Shown here piece by piece: positions 17,131-26,378 of a DNA stretch of 64,000 nt (position 1 is the stretch's first letter; the number at the start of each line of letters is the position of its first letter). Below the pieces are notes generated by a model. The model was not told the DNA's origin. It worked only from the letters and a program-made list of their open reading frames with translations, and did no database searches. A program made the position numbers and the translations under genes. The DNA comes from Fen-549 sp050011315 (lineage in GTDB: Bacteria; Actinomycetota; Thermoleophilia; Gaiellales; Gaiellaceae), in NCBI GenBank assembly GCA_050011315.1, contig JBEKJI010000001.1, positions 62,001 to 126,000 of the forward strand, given 5' to 3'.

Positions 17131-18222
17131 TCATCGCTCCCCGCTTCCGCTTCGTCTGCGGGCGAGCACGATCAGCTCCTCGGCGATCTCGTCGGCGGCC
17201 TTGGGGCGCGCGAGCGTAAGCATCGCCTTCGACATCGTCTCGAGCCGGGCCTCGTCGTTCAGCAGCTCGAGCAGGAGTTCGGGCACGCGCTCGAGCTCGC
17301 TCTCCGGCACGGTGATAGCGCCGCCGCCGTCCGCGAAGTAGCGGGCGTTCTTGGCCTGATGATCGGCCGTCGCATAGGGGAAGGGAACCAGCAGCGCCGG
17401 CTTGCCCGCGGCGGCCAGCTCCCAGACCGAGCCGCCGGCCCGTGCCAGTCCGAGGTCACAGGCAGCGAGAGCCGCTCCGAACTCGCTCGTGAACCCGAGC
17501 AGCACGTAGTCCGGTCGCTTGACCCGGTCGACGAGCGAGGGGTAGTCGCGCTCGCCGGCGAGATGGAGGATGGCCGGCCCGCTCGCGCCGAAGCGCTCGA
17601 CCACGAGCTCGTTCAGCGCCCGGGCGCCCTGGCTTCCGCCGAAGACGAGCAGCACCGGTCCCTTCGCCGGCAGGCCGAAGCGTTTGCGCGCGTGCGACCG
17701 CTCGGGCAAGCGTGAGCGCTCGGGGAGAGGGCGACCGCTGACTCGGTACTTGGCGCCTGCCCGTCCCTCGATCGGGAAGGATAGAAAGACGCGGCGCGCG
17801 AACGGCACGGCCAGCCGGTTGGCCAGACCCAGGTGCGCATCGGCCTCGCTCAGCGCTGCTGGAATCCGCGCCAGCCAGGCCGCCAGCACCATCGGCCCGG
17901 CCACGTAGCCGCCGGCTCCGAAGACGACGTCCGGCCGCCGGCGCCTGAGGATCCGCAAACAGGTGAATGGCGCTACCAAGGCTCGAGCGAGTCCTCGCGC
18001 GAGCCGGAGCCCCGGTCGCCTGGAGAACCCCGAAATGCGAAACGAGTCGAAGGCGAAGCCCGCCTCGGGCACGAGCTCGGCCTCGATGCGGTCGGGCGAG
18101 CCGGCGAAGCTGACCTCGACGCCGCGCTTCTTCAGCGCCTCAGCGACGGCCAGCGCGGGCATGAGATGCCCGGCGGTTCCGCCGGCTGCGATCAGACATC
18201 TCGGGGGCCGCTGCTCTGCCAT
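17131..18222 (-). CDS. murG: MurG N-acetylglucosaminyltransferase
   Basis: A 363-residue GT28 enzyme that converts lipid I to lipid II on the inner membrane face. N-terminal AAGGTAGHLMPALAVAEAL is the diphosphate loop; GGSQGARALNELV and the acceptor-sugar motif EAGGSVWE-like LARAGGSVWELAA are visible. Its start codon is 83 bp inside the 3' end of ftsW in another frame, an unusually long overlap for this cluster. Confidence 0.96.
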   Translation of the reverse strand: MAEQRPPRCLIAAGGTAGHLMPALAVAEALKKRGVEVSFAGSPDRIEAELVPEAGFAFDSFRISGFSRRPGLRLARGLARALVAPFTCLRILRRRRPDVVFGAGGYVAGPMVLAAWLARIPAALSEADAHLGLANRLAVPFARRVFLSFPIEGRAGAKYRVSGRPLPERSRLPERSHARKRFGLPAKGPVLLVFGGSQGARALNELVVERFGASGPAILHLAGERDYPSLVDRVKRPDYVLLGFTSEFGAALAACDLGLARAGGSVWELAAAGKPALLVPFPYATADHQAKNARYFADGGGAITVPESELERVPELLLELLNDEARLETMSKAMLTLARPKAADEIAEELIVLARRRSGSGER

Positions 18223-19483
18223 TGTTCACCGCGATGTTAAGCAGGATGCCTACAGCCATGAGGGAGACAACCAGACTCGAGCCCCCGTAGGAGACGAAGG
18301 GAAGAGTGATTCCGGTCAGGGGAGCGAGCCCCAGCGCGGCCGCCAGGTTGATCGCCGCCTGACCGCAGATCATCGCCGTCAATGAGGCCGCGACGGTCTT
18401 GCCGAACGGATCGCGGCAGGCGAGCGCGATCCTGAGTCCCGCCCAGGCGAAGGTCGCGTAACAGCAGACGAGGATGACGATCCCGATCAGGCCCATCTCC
18501 TCCCCGACCACCGATGCGATCATGTCGGTGTGCGCCTCCGGGAGGTAGTGAATCTTCTGCACGCCCTCGCCGAGACCGCGCCCGAAGATACCGCCCGAGC
18601 CGATCCCGATCAGTGACTGCACACTCTGATATCCGCTTCCGTCCAGGAAGGAGGTCAGACGCGCGCGCTGGTAGGGCTGATAGAGAGCAGCCAGGAAAGC
18701 CAGCGCACAGACGACGCCGATCGCTCGAGCGAGCAGGCCGAACCGGACTCCGGCGACCAGGAGAGTGGCGATGACCATGACCAGGATGGAGATCACGGTG
18801 CCGAGATCGGGCTGAAGGACGATCAGGCCGCAAGCGATCCCGACCATGAAGCCGATCGGTTTTGCCAGCTCGCCGAGAGTCTGCGGACGGGCGCGGCGCA
18901 CGAGTCGAGCCGGAATCCAGAGCGCGAGGGTCAGCTTGACCAGCTCGGACGGCTGCACGGTGACGGGCCCGAACGACAGCCATCGCCGCGCTCCCTTCAC
19001 CTCGACGCCGATGACGAGAACAGCGAGGCAAAGACCGAGCGCAGCAACGAGAAGAGTCGGCGCCAGAACACGTAGATACCGGTAGTTGAAGCGCGTCAAG
19101 GCGACCATTCCGACCAGGCCCACACAGACCGAGACGGCCTGGCGAACCAGGTAGGCGCTGGCGCTGCCGCCGCCAAGCGTCGCCGTCGCCGAGGTGGCGC
19201 TGAACACCATCACCAGCCCGAAGGCGACGAGCGCAAGCGTCGCCAGTACCATCAGCTGGAACTCGAGCTGCATTTTCGGCACCCGGGACGGTGTGGGGCG
19301 AGAGCTCGAAGACGGCGCCGGCACAGGCGCCAGCCGGATCGGCGCCTCGCTGCGGCGTGACGCCGTGTGCGCCGGCCGCGGTACTGTCTGCGCTCGCCTC
19401 GGGCTGCGCCGCGGCGCTGCGCCGCGAACCGCGGTGGTCTGCTCGTACCGGCCTCTCGTCACTCTTGGACGGTTCGACCACAC
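18140..19483 (-). CDS. ftsW: FtsW peptidoglycan glycosyltransferase (SEDS)
   Basis: A SEDS-family septal glycan polymerase with about ten membrane helices. Key blocks are QPSELVKL, LQPDLGT, GEGVQKIHYLPEAHTDMI, GEEMG and PFVSYGGSS. The GTG at 19483 follows a TAGGAAG ribosome site at suitable distance and gives 447 residues with a 70-residue basic Pro/Arg-rich cytoplasmic head. An ATG at 19273 would give 377 residues, starting just before the first helix. The C-terminal 28 codons overlap murG. It follows the inserted ABC transporter by only 11 bp, so it may share its transcript. Confidence 0.93.
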   Translation of the reverse strand: MWSNRPRVTRGRYEQTTAVRGAAPRRSPRRAQTVPRPAHTASRRSEAPIRLAPVPAPSSSSRPTPSRVPKMQLEFQLMVLATLALVAFGLVMVFSATSATATLGGGSASAYLVRQAVSVCVGLVGMVALTRFNYRYLRVLAPTLLVAALGLCLAVLVIGVEVKGARRWLSFGPVTVQPSELVKLTLALWIPARLVRRARPQTLGELAKPIGFMVGIACGLIVLQPDLGTVISILVMVIATLLVAGVRFGLLARAIGVVCALAFLAALYQPYQRARLTSFLDGSGYQSVQSLIGIGSGGIFGRGLGEGVQKIHYLPEAHTDMIASVVGEEMGLIGIVILVCCYATFAWAGLRIALACRDPFGKTVAASLTAMICGQAAINLAAALGLAPLTGITLPFVSYGGSSLVVSLMAVGILLNIAVNNGRAAAPEMSDRSRRNRRASHARAGRR

Positions 19484-19494
19484 GGGCGCGCTTC

Positions 19495-20244
19495 CTACCG
19501 AGAGCGGATCGGACGGAGCGCGAGCGCGGCAGCGGCGAGCAGGAAGCCGACGGTGACGAGTAGCGCCCGGCCGTCCCAGGCGAATCCAAGCCAGGGATCC
19601 TGGATCAGACGAATACCGTAGGTGAGCGGGAGCCCATCGGCTATCACGCGCAGCGGCCCGCTCATCACCTCGGGCGGCGGCCCCGCGCCCGAGATCAGCA
19701 TCATCACGAAGAAGAGGATCAAACCGACGATCTGTGCAACTCGCGCGGTTGGAATGAGCAGCCCGAGCAGAACGCCGATCGCCGTGAAGGTGAGACTGAT
19801 AAGCACGGCGACGGCGATCACACCCAGCCACGACTCCGGGAGCGCGTTTCCGTAGACGGCAAAGGCGACCGCGGCCATGACGAAGCTCGTCAGCGCTGCC
19901 AGCGCCAGGCTGACGAGCGCATGCGCCGCGAGCAGACTCCTCAACTCGAGCTCGGACGCCCGCAGACGCCGCAAGATACCGCGCTCTCGATATGCCGCCA
20001 GGTGCACAGGCAGAGAGACGAGCCCGATCGAGGCAATGACCAGCGCCACGTATGCCGGCACGTAGTAGTCAATCGCGCCGACATTGCGAAAGGTCGGCTC
20101 GTCTCGGCCCTCGACGCTGTTGCCGAACACCTCGGCGAGCACGAACAGCATCACGAGCGGGAAGCCGAAGGAGAAAACGAGCGTCAGCGGCTCGCGCACG
20201 AGCAGCTTCGTCTCGACCCAGGCCAGCTTGCGAGCAGCTCTCAC
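19495..20244 (-). CDS. ABC-2 permease inserted in the dcw cluster
   Basis: A 249-residue membrane protein with about six helices, ending near PLTYGIRLIQDP and the tail LALRPIRSR. The block YRERGILRRLRA is typical of ABC-2 multidrug permeases. The GTG at 20244 overlaps the ATPase stop by four bases (GTGA); the long open frame upstream is an arginine-rich shadow of the ATPase gene. It pairs with 20241-21149. The standard gene order would place ftsW directly after murD, so these two genes are an insertion in the cluster. Substrate unknown. Confidence 0.92.
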   Translation of the reverse strand: MRAARKLAWVETKLLVREPLTLVFSFGFPLVMLFVLAEVFGNSVEGRDEPTFRNVGAIDYYVPAYVALVIASIGLVSLPVHLAAYRERGILRRLRASELELRSLLAAHALVSLALAALTSFVMAAVAFAVYGNALPESWLGVIAVAVLISLTFTAIGVLLGLLIPTARVAQIVGLILFFVMMLISGAGPPPEVMSGPLRVIADGLPLTYGIRLIQDPWLGFAWDGRALLVTVGFLLAAAALALRPIRSR

Positions 20245-21149
20245 GTTTCTCCCCCTCGCTCGGTCAGGGCAAGGAACGCATCCTCGAGCGACGGCTGCTC
20301 GACCCGGAGATCCGGGGGCACGATTCCGCGCGCGGCGAGCCCGGCCGCGACATGCACGAGCACGGGGCCCGAGCCATTGACCTCGACCTTTGTACCGCGA
20401 CGATAAATCGCGCTGACGCCCTCGACCCGCTCGAGCCAGCCTAGGTCGTTGTCGGCGCAGCCGAATAACACCCGCGTCTGGCCACCGTGGGCCTGTGCGA
20501 GCCGGGCCGGCGTATCCAGGGCGACGAGACGGCCGGCAAGCACGACGCCGACGCGGTCGCAAAGCCTCTCGGCCTCATCCATGAAGTGTGTGACGAGGAC
20601 GACCGTCGTTCCCCGCTTGCGTATCTCCTCGATCAGGCGCCAGGCTTCTCGGCGGGCGCTCGGATCGAGTCCGGTCGTCATCTCGTCGAGGAAGACGATC
20701 TCGGGCTGGTTGACGAAGGCAAGCGCCACAAACAGGCGCTGGCGCTGCCCTCCCGACAGGTTGGCGAAGCTGGCGTCTCGCTTTTTCGAGAGTCCCCACT
20801 GCTCGAGCAGCTCCTGCCAATCGGCCGGCCGCTGAGCTAGCGAGGCGAACAGGTCGAGCGCCTCCCAGACCTTGATCCGGTCGGGTAGCGCCGCCTCCTG
20901 CAACTGGCAGCCGATGCGGGGGCCGAGCGCCGGCCGTTGGCTCGCCGGATCGAGCCCGAGCACACTCACCTCGCCGCCGTCGCGCTCGCGTAGGCCCTGA
21001 ACGCACTCGACGGTCGTGGTCTTGCCGGAACCGTTCGGCCCGATTAGCCCGAAGATCTCACCGGACTCGACCGAGAACGAAAGCCCGTCAACGGCGACCG
21101 TTTCTCCATAACGCTTGCGCAGTTCGTTAACGTGGATCGCCGCTGTCAT
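20241..21149 (-). CDS. ABC ATPase inserted in the dcw cluster
   Basis: A 302-residue ATPase with Walker A GPNGSGKTT, signature LSGGQRQRL, Walker B VFLDEMTTGLD and the H-loop VTHFMDEAE. This is the DrrA/CcmA-like exporter type with a C-terminal regulatory extension. The ATG at 21149 (MTAAIHV) is preferred; a GTG at 21194 gives 15 more residues with no family support. It lies 88 bp after the murD stop and is coupled to the permease. It may export an envelope component or a drug; nothing in the sequence decides. Confidence 0.93.
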   Translation of the reverse strand: MTAAIHVNELRKRYGETVAVDGLSFSVESGEIFGLIGPNGSGKTTTVECVQGLRERDGGEVSVLGLDPASQRPALGPRIGCQLQEAALPDRIKVWEALDLFASLAQRPADWQELLEQWGLSKKRDASFANLSGGQRQRLFVALAFVNQPEIVFLDEMTTGLDPSARREAWRLIEEIRKRGTTVVLVTHFMDEAERLCDRVGVVLAGRLVALDTPARLAQAHGGQTRVLFGCADNDLGWLERVEGVSAIYRRGTKVEVNGSGPVLVHVAAGLAARGIVPPDLRVEQPSLEDAFLALTERGGET

Positions 21150-21237
21150 CGGCTTCGGCTCGTGTCTACCGCTCTCACAGCCGTACTGTGACACCCTGAC
21201 GGCTGCTAGGAGGTGCGGCCAGCTCCACTACTCACAC

Positions 21238-22500
21238 TCAGAAGGAGCGCTTCAACTCCTCGACGAGAGCCCGAAAGGCGTCGCCGCGCTGCTCGAAGTT
21301 GTCGAACTGGTCGAAGCTGGCGCAGGCCGGCGACAGCAGCACTATCTCGCCCGTGCGGGCGTTTCGAGATGCCAGCGAAACCGCCTGCTCGAGTGTCCCG
21401 CAGTGCTCGAAGCGGACTTCCGCCCGAGCCAGTGCGGCGGCGATCTCTTCGGCCGTCTCGCCGATCAGGTAGGCGCAAGCCGCATGGCCGTGCAGCTCCC
21501 CGGCGAAGGCGTCGAACGACTCGCCCTTACCGCGTCCGCCGAGGATGATGTGCAGCGGCTCGGAGTAAGAGGCGACCGCCCGCCGGGCGGCGGCGGTGTT
21601 GGTGGCCTTGGAGTCGTTCACGTAGCGTACTTTCGCCACCTCGCCCACCGGCTCGAGCCGGTGCGGGACGCCGGGGAAAGTACGCAGCGCCTCGGCGATC
21701 GCGTCCTCGGCGATGCCGGCCGCCCTCGCGGCCTGGGTGGCGGCGGCAGCGTTCTCGCGGTTGTGGGCGCCGGGGATCAAAGGCTCTGCCGGAAGCGGGT
21801 CGTGCGCGTCGAACTCGAGCCGGCGACCCCGGCCGCGCACCTCACCGAATCCGCGCGGCAACACAGCCACATCCTCGGGAAGCTGGTTCTCGAAGATCCT
21901 CAGCTTGGCATCGCGATAGGCCTCGAGCGAGCCGTGGCGATCGAGGTGGTCGGGCTCGATGTTCAGGAGCACGGCAACGCGTAAACGCAGACGATCGATG
22001 TCCTCGAGCTGGAAGCTGGAGAGCTCGCAGACAATCCAGGCCTCGGGATCGAGCCGGCCGTCGAGATCGCAGATTGCCCGCCCGACGTTTCCCGCAACCT
22101 CGACCTTGCGATCGGCCGCGCGGAAGACGGCGCCCAGGAGCTCGGTCGTCGTCGTCTTGCCGTTCGTCCCCGTGACGCCTACGAGCGGGTTGGGGAAGAG
22201 GCGCGAGGCCAGCTCGACCTCGCTCCAGACGGAGATTCTCCGCTTGCGGGCGGACTGCACGAGCATCGCCTCGGCCGGCACTCCCGGGCTCTTCACGAGC
22301 GCTCCGACGCCGTCGAGCAGACGCTCGCTCTCGGCACCGAGCCTGATCTCGACGCCGACGCCGGCCAGTTCGCTCACGTCCACGTCGGTCGAGCTGTCAA
22401 CGGCGACGACCTGTACACCGCGCCGCGCCAGCGCTAGCGCCGCCGCCCGCCCGGAGCGGGCGAGTCCGAGCACCAGCGCGCGATCAGGCAGCTCGCTCAA
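21238..22500 (-). CDS. murD: UDP-MurNAc-L-alanine--D-glutamate ligase
   Basis: A 420-residue Mur ligase adding D-Glu. The N-terminal ALVLGLARSGRAAA loop, ATP motif GVTGTNGKTTTTEL and NDSKATNTAA (motif in the C-terminal domain) are all present. The start is TTG at 22500, overlapping the mraY stop in the 4-base string TTGA. Alternative in-frame ATGs are far inside conserved sequence, so TTG is well supported. Confidence 0.96.
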   Translation of the reverse strand: MSELPDRALVLGLARSGRAAALALARRGVQVVAVDSSTDVDVSELAGVGVEIRLGAESERLLDGVGALVKSPGVPAEAMLVQSARKRRISVWSEVELASRLFPNPLVGVTGTNGKTTTTELLGAVFRAADRKVEVAGNVGRAICDLDGRLDPEAWIVCELSSFQLEDIDRLRLRVAVLLNIEPDHLDRHGSLEAYRDAKLRIFENQLPEDVAVLPRGFGEVRGRGRRLEFDAHDPLPAEPLIPGAHNRENAAAATQAARAAGIAEDAIAEALRTFPGVPHRLEPVGEVAKVRYVNDSKATNTAAARRAVASYSEPLHIILGGRGKGESFDAFAGELHGHAACAYLIGETAEEIAAALARAEVRFEHCGTLEQAVSLASRNARTGEIVLLSPACASFDQFDNFEQRGDAFRALVEELKRSF

Positions 22501-23567
22501 AAGCGAAAACCGATGAAATTCCGGTAGTAGAGGGCGAAGGCGCAGGCACAGAGAACCCCACAGAGGATCCAGAAGCGCACCATGATCTTCGTCTCCGACC
22601 AGGCCTTCATCTCGAAGTGGTGGTGGATCGGCGCCATCAGGAAGACACGTCGCCCGAGATAGCGGAAGGTGAAGACCTGGATCATTACCGAGAGCGCCTC
22701 GATCAGGAAGATCCCCGCGATCAGGAGCAGTAGGAGCTCGGTTTTGGTCATGATCGCGAACCCGGCCAGCGCGCCGCCGATTCCCATCGAGCCGGTGTCG
22801 CCCATGAACACCTCCGCCGGGAAGGCGTTGTACCAGAGGAATCCGATCAGGCCCCCGATCAGCGCGGCGGCCAGGATGGCCAGATCGATCAAGCGTGGCT
22901 CACGCAGATTGGGGTGGGAGGAAGAGCGAACGTAGGCGATGACCGCGATCGCCATGAAGGTGAAGGTGGCGATGATGCCGGTACCAGCGGCGAGGCCGTC
23001 GAGGCCGTCCGTGAGGTTGACGCCGTTGGCCGCGCCGGCGATGACGAAGAAGAGCAGTACGTACCAGACGACACCGAGCTGGATGCGGGAGTCGGTGAAC
23101 GGCACCGCGATCCAGGTGGGCTGACCGGCGCGGTGAGCTAGGTAGCCGGCGCCGACGGTGATCAGGATCAGCAGCACCATCTTCCAGCGTCCCGCAAGGC
23201 CAAGCGAGCGGCGGCGGCGCAGCTTCATCAGATCGTCGAAGACGCCGATTCCGGCGCAGGCGAGCATGATGAAGAGCACGGTCATCGCCTGGGTCGTGTC
23301 CTCGCTGAAGATGAGAAACGCGATCACTGCGGCAACCAGGAAGAGCACGCCCCCCATCACCGGAGTGCCCTGCTTGACCACGTGCCCGGCCGGTCCCTCC
23401 TCGCGGATGTGCTGACCTAGGTCGTGTTTGCGCAGGAAGGTAATGAAGCGCGGGCCCGCGAAGATCGAGATCGCAAGCGCCGTGATCCCGGCCATGATCA
23501 CGCGCACCATCGGATTGGGGAAGCTCAGGTCGAGCCCGGCGAACGTCGTGGCGAGACCGGCGCTCAC
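22497..23567 (-). CDS. mraY: MraY phospho-MurNAc-pentapeptide translocase
   Basis: An integral membrane enzyme of 356 residues making lipid I from UDP-MurNAc-pentapeptide and undecaprenyl phosphate. It has ten predicted helices with the catalytic motifs DDLMKLRRR, NLTDGLDGLAAG, NAFPAEVFMGDTGS and the histidine motif IHHHFE. GTG start at 23567, coupled to murF by GTGA overlap. Confidence 0.97.
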   Translation of the reverse strand: MSAGLATTFAGLDLSFPNPMVRVIMAGITALAISIFAGPRFITFLRKHDLGQHIREEGPAGHVVKQGTPVMGGVLFLVAAVIAFLIFSEDTTQAMTVLFIMLACAGIGVFDDLMKLRRRRSLGLAGRWKMVLLILITVGAGYLAHRAGQPTWIAVPFTDSRIQLGVVWYVLLFFVIAGAANGVNLTDGLDGLAAGTGIIATFTFMAIAVIAYVRSSSHPNLREPRLIDLAILAAALIGGLIGFLWYNAFPAEVFMGDTGSMGIGGALAGFAIMTKTELLLLLIAGIFLIEALSVMIQVFTFRYLGRRVFLMAPIHHHFEMKAWSETKIMVRFWILCGVLCACAFALYYRNFIGFRF

Positions 23568-24874
23568 TCGGCGAACGCCTCCTCGAGCGACCTGGCGACG
23601 AGCTCCAGCCCGACAATCCGCGAGCCCTTGACGAGCACGCAGTCACCCGGACGGACGATCTCCCTCACCATAGAGCCGGCCTTCTCGGCATCGGGCGCCC
23701 ACTCGCGCACGGGCACCTCGCCGGCCCCTGCCAGGTAGGCTCGCGCAGGCTCACCAACCGCGAGCACGGCCGCAACTCCGAGCTCGCCCGCCCGGCGCCC
23801 GATCTCGCGGTGGTAACGATCGCTCTCGGCTCCCAGCTCGGCCATCGTTCCGAGTACGGCAACTCGCCGGCGCCCGGCCGCAACCTGGGCCTGATGCTCG
23901 AGAGCCGCCCCGAGCGAAGTGGGATTTGCGTTGTACGAGTCGTTGATCAGAAGCCCTCCGCCGGACAGCGCTGTCTCCTCTCCGCGCCAGCGTGAGAGCC
24001 TAATCGTACGCGCGCCTTCTTGCGCGCCTTCCAGCGGTAACCCGAGCTCGCGGTAGGCGACGAGCGCGGCGAGTGTGTTCAGTGCCTGGTACCGGGCGCT
24101 CAAAGCCAGCTCGAGCTCGACCCGTTCTCCCTCGATCTCGAAGACCGCACGCGCCGTTTCGCCGTCGGGCTCGAACGAGACCACCGAGGAGGAGCCGCCC
24201 GGCCCGAAGCGGCGCAGGTCGACGTTCTCGGGAAGGAAGGGCTCGAGCAGGGGCTCGCCGGCCGGAACGATCCCGACTCCGCCCGGCTCGAGTCCGAGCA
24301 GCACTTCGGCCTTGGCCTGGGCGACACGCTCGATCGTCCCCAGCAGCTCGAGGTGCACCGGCCCGACGCTCGTAATCAGACCGATGTGAGGGCGTACGAA
24401 ACGGCAGGCCTCCTCGATCTGGCCGAGACCGCGCATGCCGATCTCGACCACCGCGATCTCCGTATCCTCCTCGACGCGGCAGAGCGTGAGCGGAACGCCG
24501 AGCTCGTTGTTGAAGCTCGCCTCGGCGGCGACGACGCGGGCGTGCGGAGCGCAGAGCGAGGCCAGGATGTCCTTGGTCGAGGTCTTGCCGGTCGAACCGG
24601 TGATCGCAACCACACGCGCGTCCGAGCGCTCGCGCACCGCTCCGCCAAGCGCGGCCAGAGCCTGCTCGGCGTCGGCCGGCACCAGCACCGCGGCCGCCCC
24701 GAGCTCGAGCGCCTGAGCGGCGAACTCGGCGCCGCGGCCAACCGCGACGAAGAGGTCGCCGGGCGTGAGGCGGCGCGAGTCGATGACAACACCCGTTATC
24801 TCCGTGACGCCGGGAGCCGCCCGGAGCTCGCCCTCGCAAAGGCGCGCGACCTGATCGAGACCGATCGGGATCAT
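23564..24874 (-). CDS. murF: UDP-MurNAc-tripeptide--D-Ala-D-Ala ligase
   Basis: A 436-residue Mur ligase adding D-Ala-D-Ala. N-terminal domain with GVVIDSRRLTPGDLFVA, ATP loop ITGSTGKTSTKD, then NDSYNANP of the C-terminal domain. The start ATG overlaps the murE stop (ATGA at 24871-24874) and the end overlaps the mraY start, so murE-murF-mraY are a translationally coupled run. Confidence 0.96.
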   Translation of the reverse strand: MIPIGLDQVARLCEGELRAAPGVTEITGVVIDSRRLTPGDLFVAVGRGAEFAAQALELGAAAVLVPADAEQALAALGGAVRERSDARVVAITGSTGKTSTKDILASLCAPHARVVAAEASFNNELGVPLTLCRVEEDTEIAVVEIGMRGLGQIEEACRFVRPHIGLITSVGPVHLELLGTIERVAQAKAEVLLGLEPGGVGIVPAGEPLLEPFLPENVDLRRFGPGGSSSVVSFEPDGETARAVFEIEGERVELELALSARYQALNTLAALVAYRELGLPLEGAQEGARTIRLSRWRGEETALSGGGLLINDSYNANPTSLGAALEHQAQVAAGRRRVAVLGTMAELGAESDRYHREIGRRAGELGVAAVLAVGEPARAYLAGAGEVPVREWAPDAEKAGSMVREIVRPGDCVLVKGSRIVGLELVARSLEEAFAE

Positions 24875-26322
24875 CGCTTCGCACCCAGCTCTTCGAGCAA
24901 CTCTCCGGCAACCGTGCGATCGTCGAACGGGAGTAGCTGCCCCGCGATTTCCTGGCCCTGCTCGTGGCCCTTGCCGGCGATCACGACCACGTCGCCAGCC
25001 CGCGCCTTGGAGAGCGCCTGCCCGATCGCCGAGCGCCGGTCGAGCTCGACCGCGACCGGGGTCTCGCCGATCCCTTCCAGGATCTGATCGACAATCGCCC
25101 GCGGCTCCTCGCTACGCGGATTGTCCGAGGTGACGATGGCGAGATCGCTCAGCCCTGCGGCGATCTCTCCCATCAGCGGTCTCTTCTCGCGGTCGCGGTC
25201 GCCGCCGCAGCCGAAGACGCAGATCAGCCTTCCCCGCGTGAGCTCGCGGGCCGCGCGGAGCACCCGCTCGAGCGCGTCGGGTGTGTGGGCATAGTCGACG
25301 ACGACCGCGAACTCCTGACCGCGATCTACCGTCTCGAAACGGCCCGGCACCCCCACGAGTGCCGCGGCTCCAGCCTCGATCGCCCCGTCCTCGATGCCGA
25401 GCAACCGAGCCAGTGCCACCGCAGCGAGCAGGTTCTCGGCGTTGAAAGCGCCGCGCAGCGAGCTTCGGAGCTCGAGCTCGCCGATCCGAATCCGCGTTCC
25501 GCCGCTACCCAGCTCGATCTCGTCGGCGCGCATGTCGGCATCGCCCGAGCGCCCGAAGGTGAGCACCTGCTCCTGACCGAGCGCGCGCAGATCGGCGGCT
25601 AGGCGGCGGCCCCAAGGATCGTCGATGTTGATCGCCGCGGGCGTCTCTTCACCCGAGAGGAAGATCCGCCGCTTGGCTGTGAAGTAGCGCTCCATGGTCT
25701 CGTGGAAATCGAGGTGGTCCTGGCTGAGGTTGGTGAAGGCGAGCGCCGAGAAGCGAACCCGGTCGAGCCGGTTCAGCTCGATCGCGTGCGAGGAGGCCTC
25801 CATCACGCAGCTTCGGTCGCCGCCGTCGAGCATCTCGCGGAAGAGCCGTTGCAGGTCGATCGCCTCCGGCGTTGTCCGGGCCATCGTCCGGGCTTCTCCT
25901 CCGACGCGGCTCTCGACCGTTCCGAGCAGCCCCGGACGCCGGCCGGCGGCAACCAGGATCTCGTAGGCGATAAAGCAAGTCGTTGTCTTGCCGTTGGTGC
26001 CGGTGACACCGGCGACAGTCAGCTCTTTCGTCGGCTGTCCGAAGAAGGCGTCCGCGGCCACCGCCATGGCCGCACGGGCCGAGTCGACCACGAGCTGCGG
26101 AACCTCCAGCTCGAGCGGTCGCTCGACGACGAGGGCGACGGCCCCGCGCTCGAGCGCCGCTGGAGCGAAGTCGTGCCCGTCGGCACGCATGCCGGGGACG
26201 CAGAAGAAGAGCGAGCCTTCTCTGACCGCCTGCGCGTCGTATGCGAGGTCTCGCACATCGACCGGAGCGCGCCCTCTGACGTCGATCGGGTCGAGCGCCT
26301 CGATCAAACGCTCCAGATCCAT
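24871..26322 (-). CDS. murE: MurE UDP-MurNAc-dipeptide--diamino acid ligase
   Basis: A 483-residue Mur ligase that adds the third, diamino acid to the stem peptide. ATP loop GVTGTNGKTTTCF near residue 108 and MEASSHAIELNR in the middle domain. The C-terminal selectivity motif reads SDNPRSEEP; DNPR is the meso-diaminopimelate form, so the peptidoglycan is predicted to be mDAP type rather than Lys type. That inference relies on the known motif rule. Confidence 0.96.
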   Translation of the reverse strand: MDLERLIEALDPIDVRGRAPVDVRDLAYDAQAVREGSLFFCVPGMRADGHDFAPAALERGAVALVVERPLELEVPQLVVDSARAAMAVAADAFFGQPTKELTVAGVTGTNGKTTTCFIAYEILVAAGRRPGLLGTVESRVGGEARTMARTTPEAIDLQRLFREMLDGGDRSCVMEASSHAIELNRLDRVRFSALAFTNLSQDHLDFHETMERYFTAKRRIFLSGEETPAAINIDDPWGRRLAADLRALGQEQVLTFGRSGDADMRADEIELGSGGTRIRIGELELRSSLRGAFNAENLLAAVALARLLGIEDGAIEAGAAALVGVPGRFETVDRGQEFAVVVDYAHTPDALERVLRAARELTRGRLICVFGCGGDRDREKRPLMGEIAAGLSDLAIVTSDNPRSEEPRAIVDQILEGIGETPVAVELDRRSAIGQALSKARAGDVVVIAGKGHEQGQEIAGQLLPFDDRTVAGELLEELGAKR

Positions 26323-26378
26323 CGCCGGGCGAGTCTACCAATGCTCCGACGCCTGCTCGTGATCGGTTCTACTCGATC

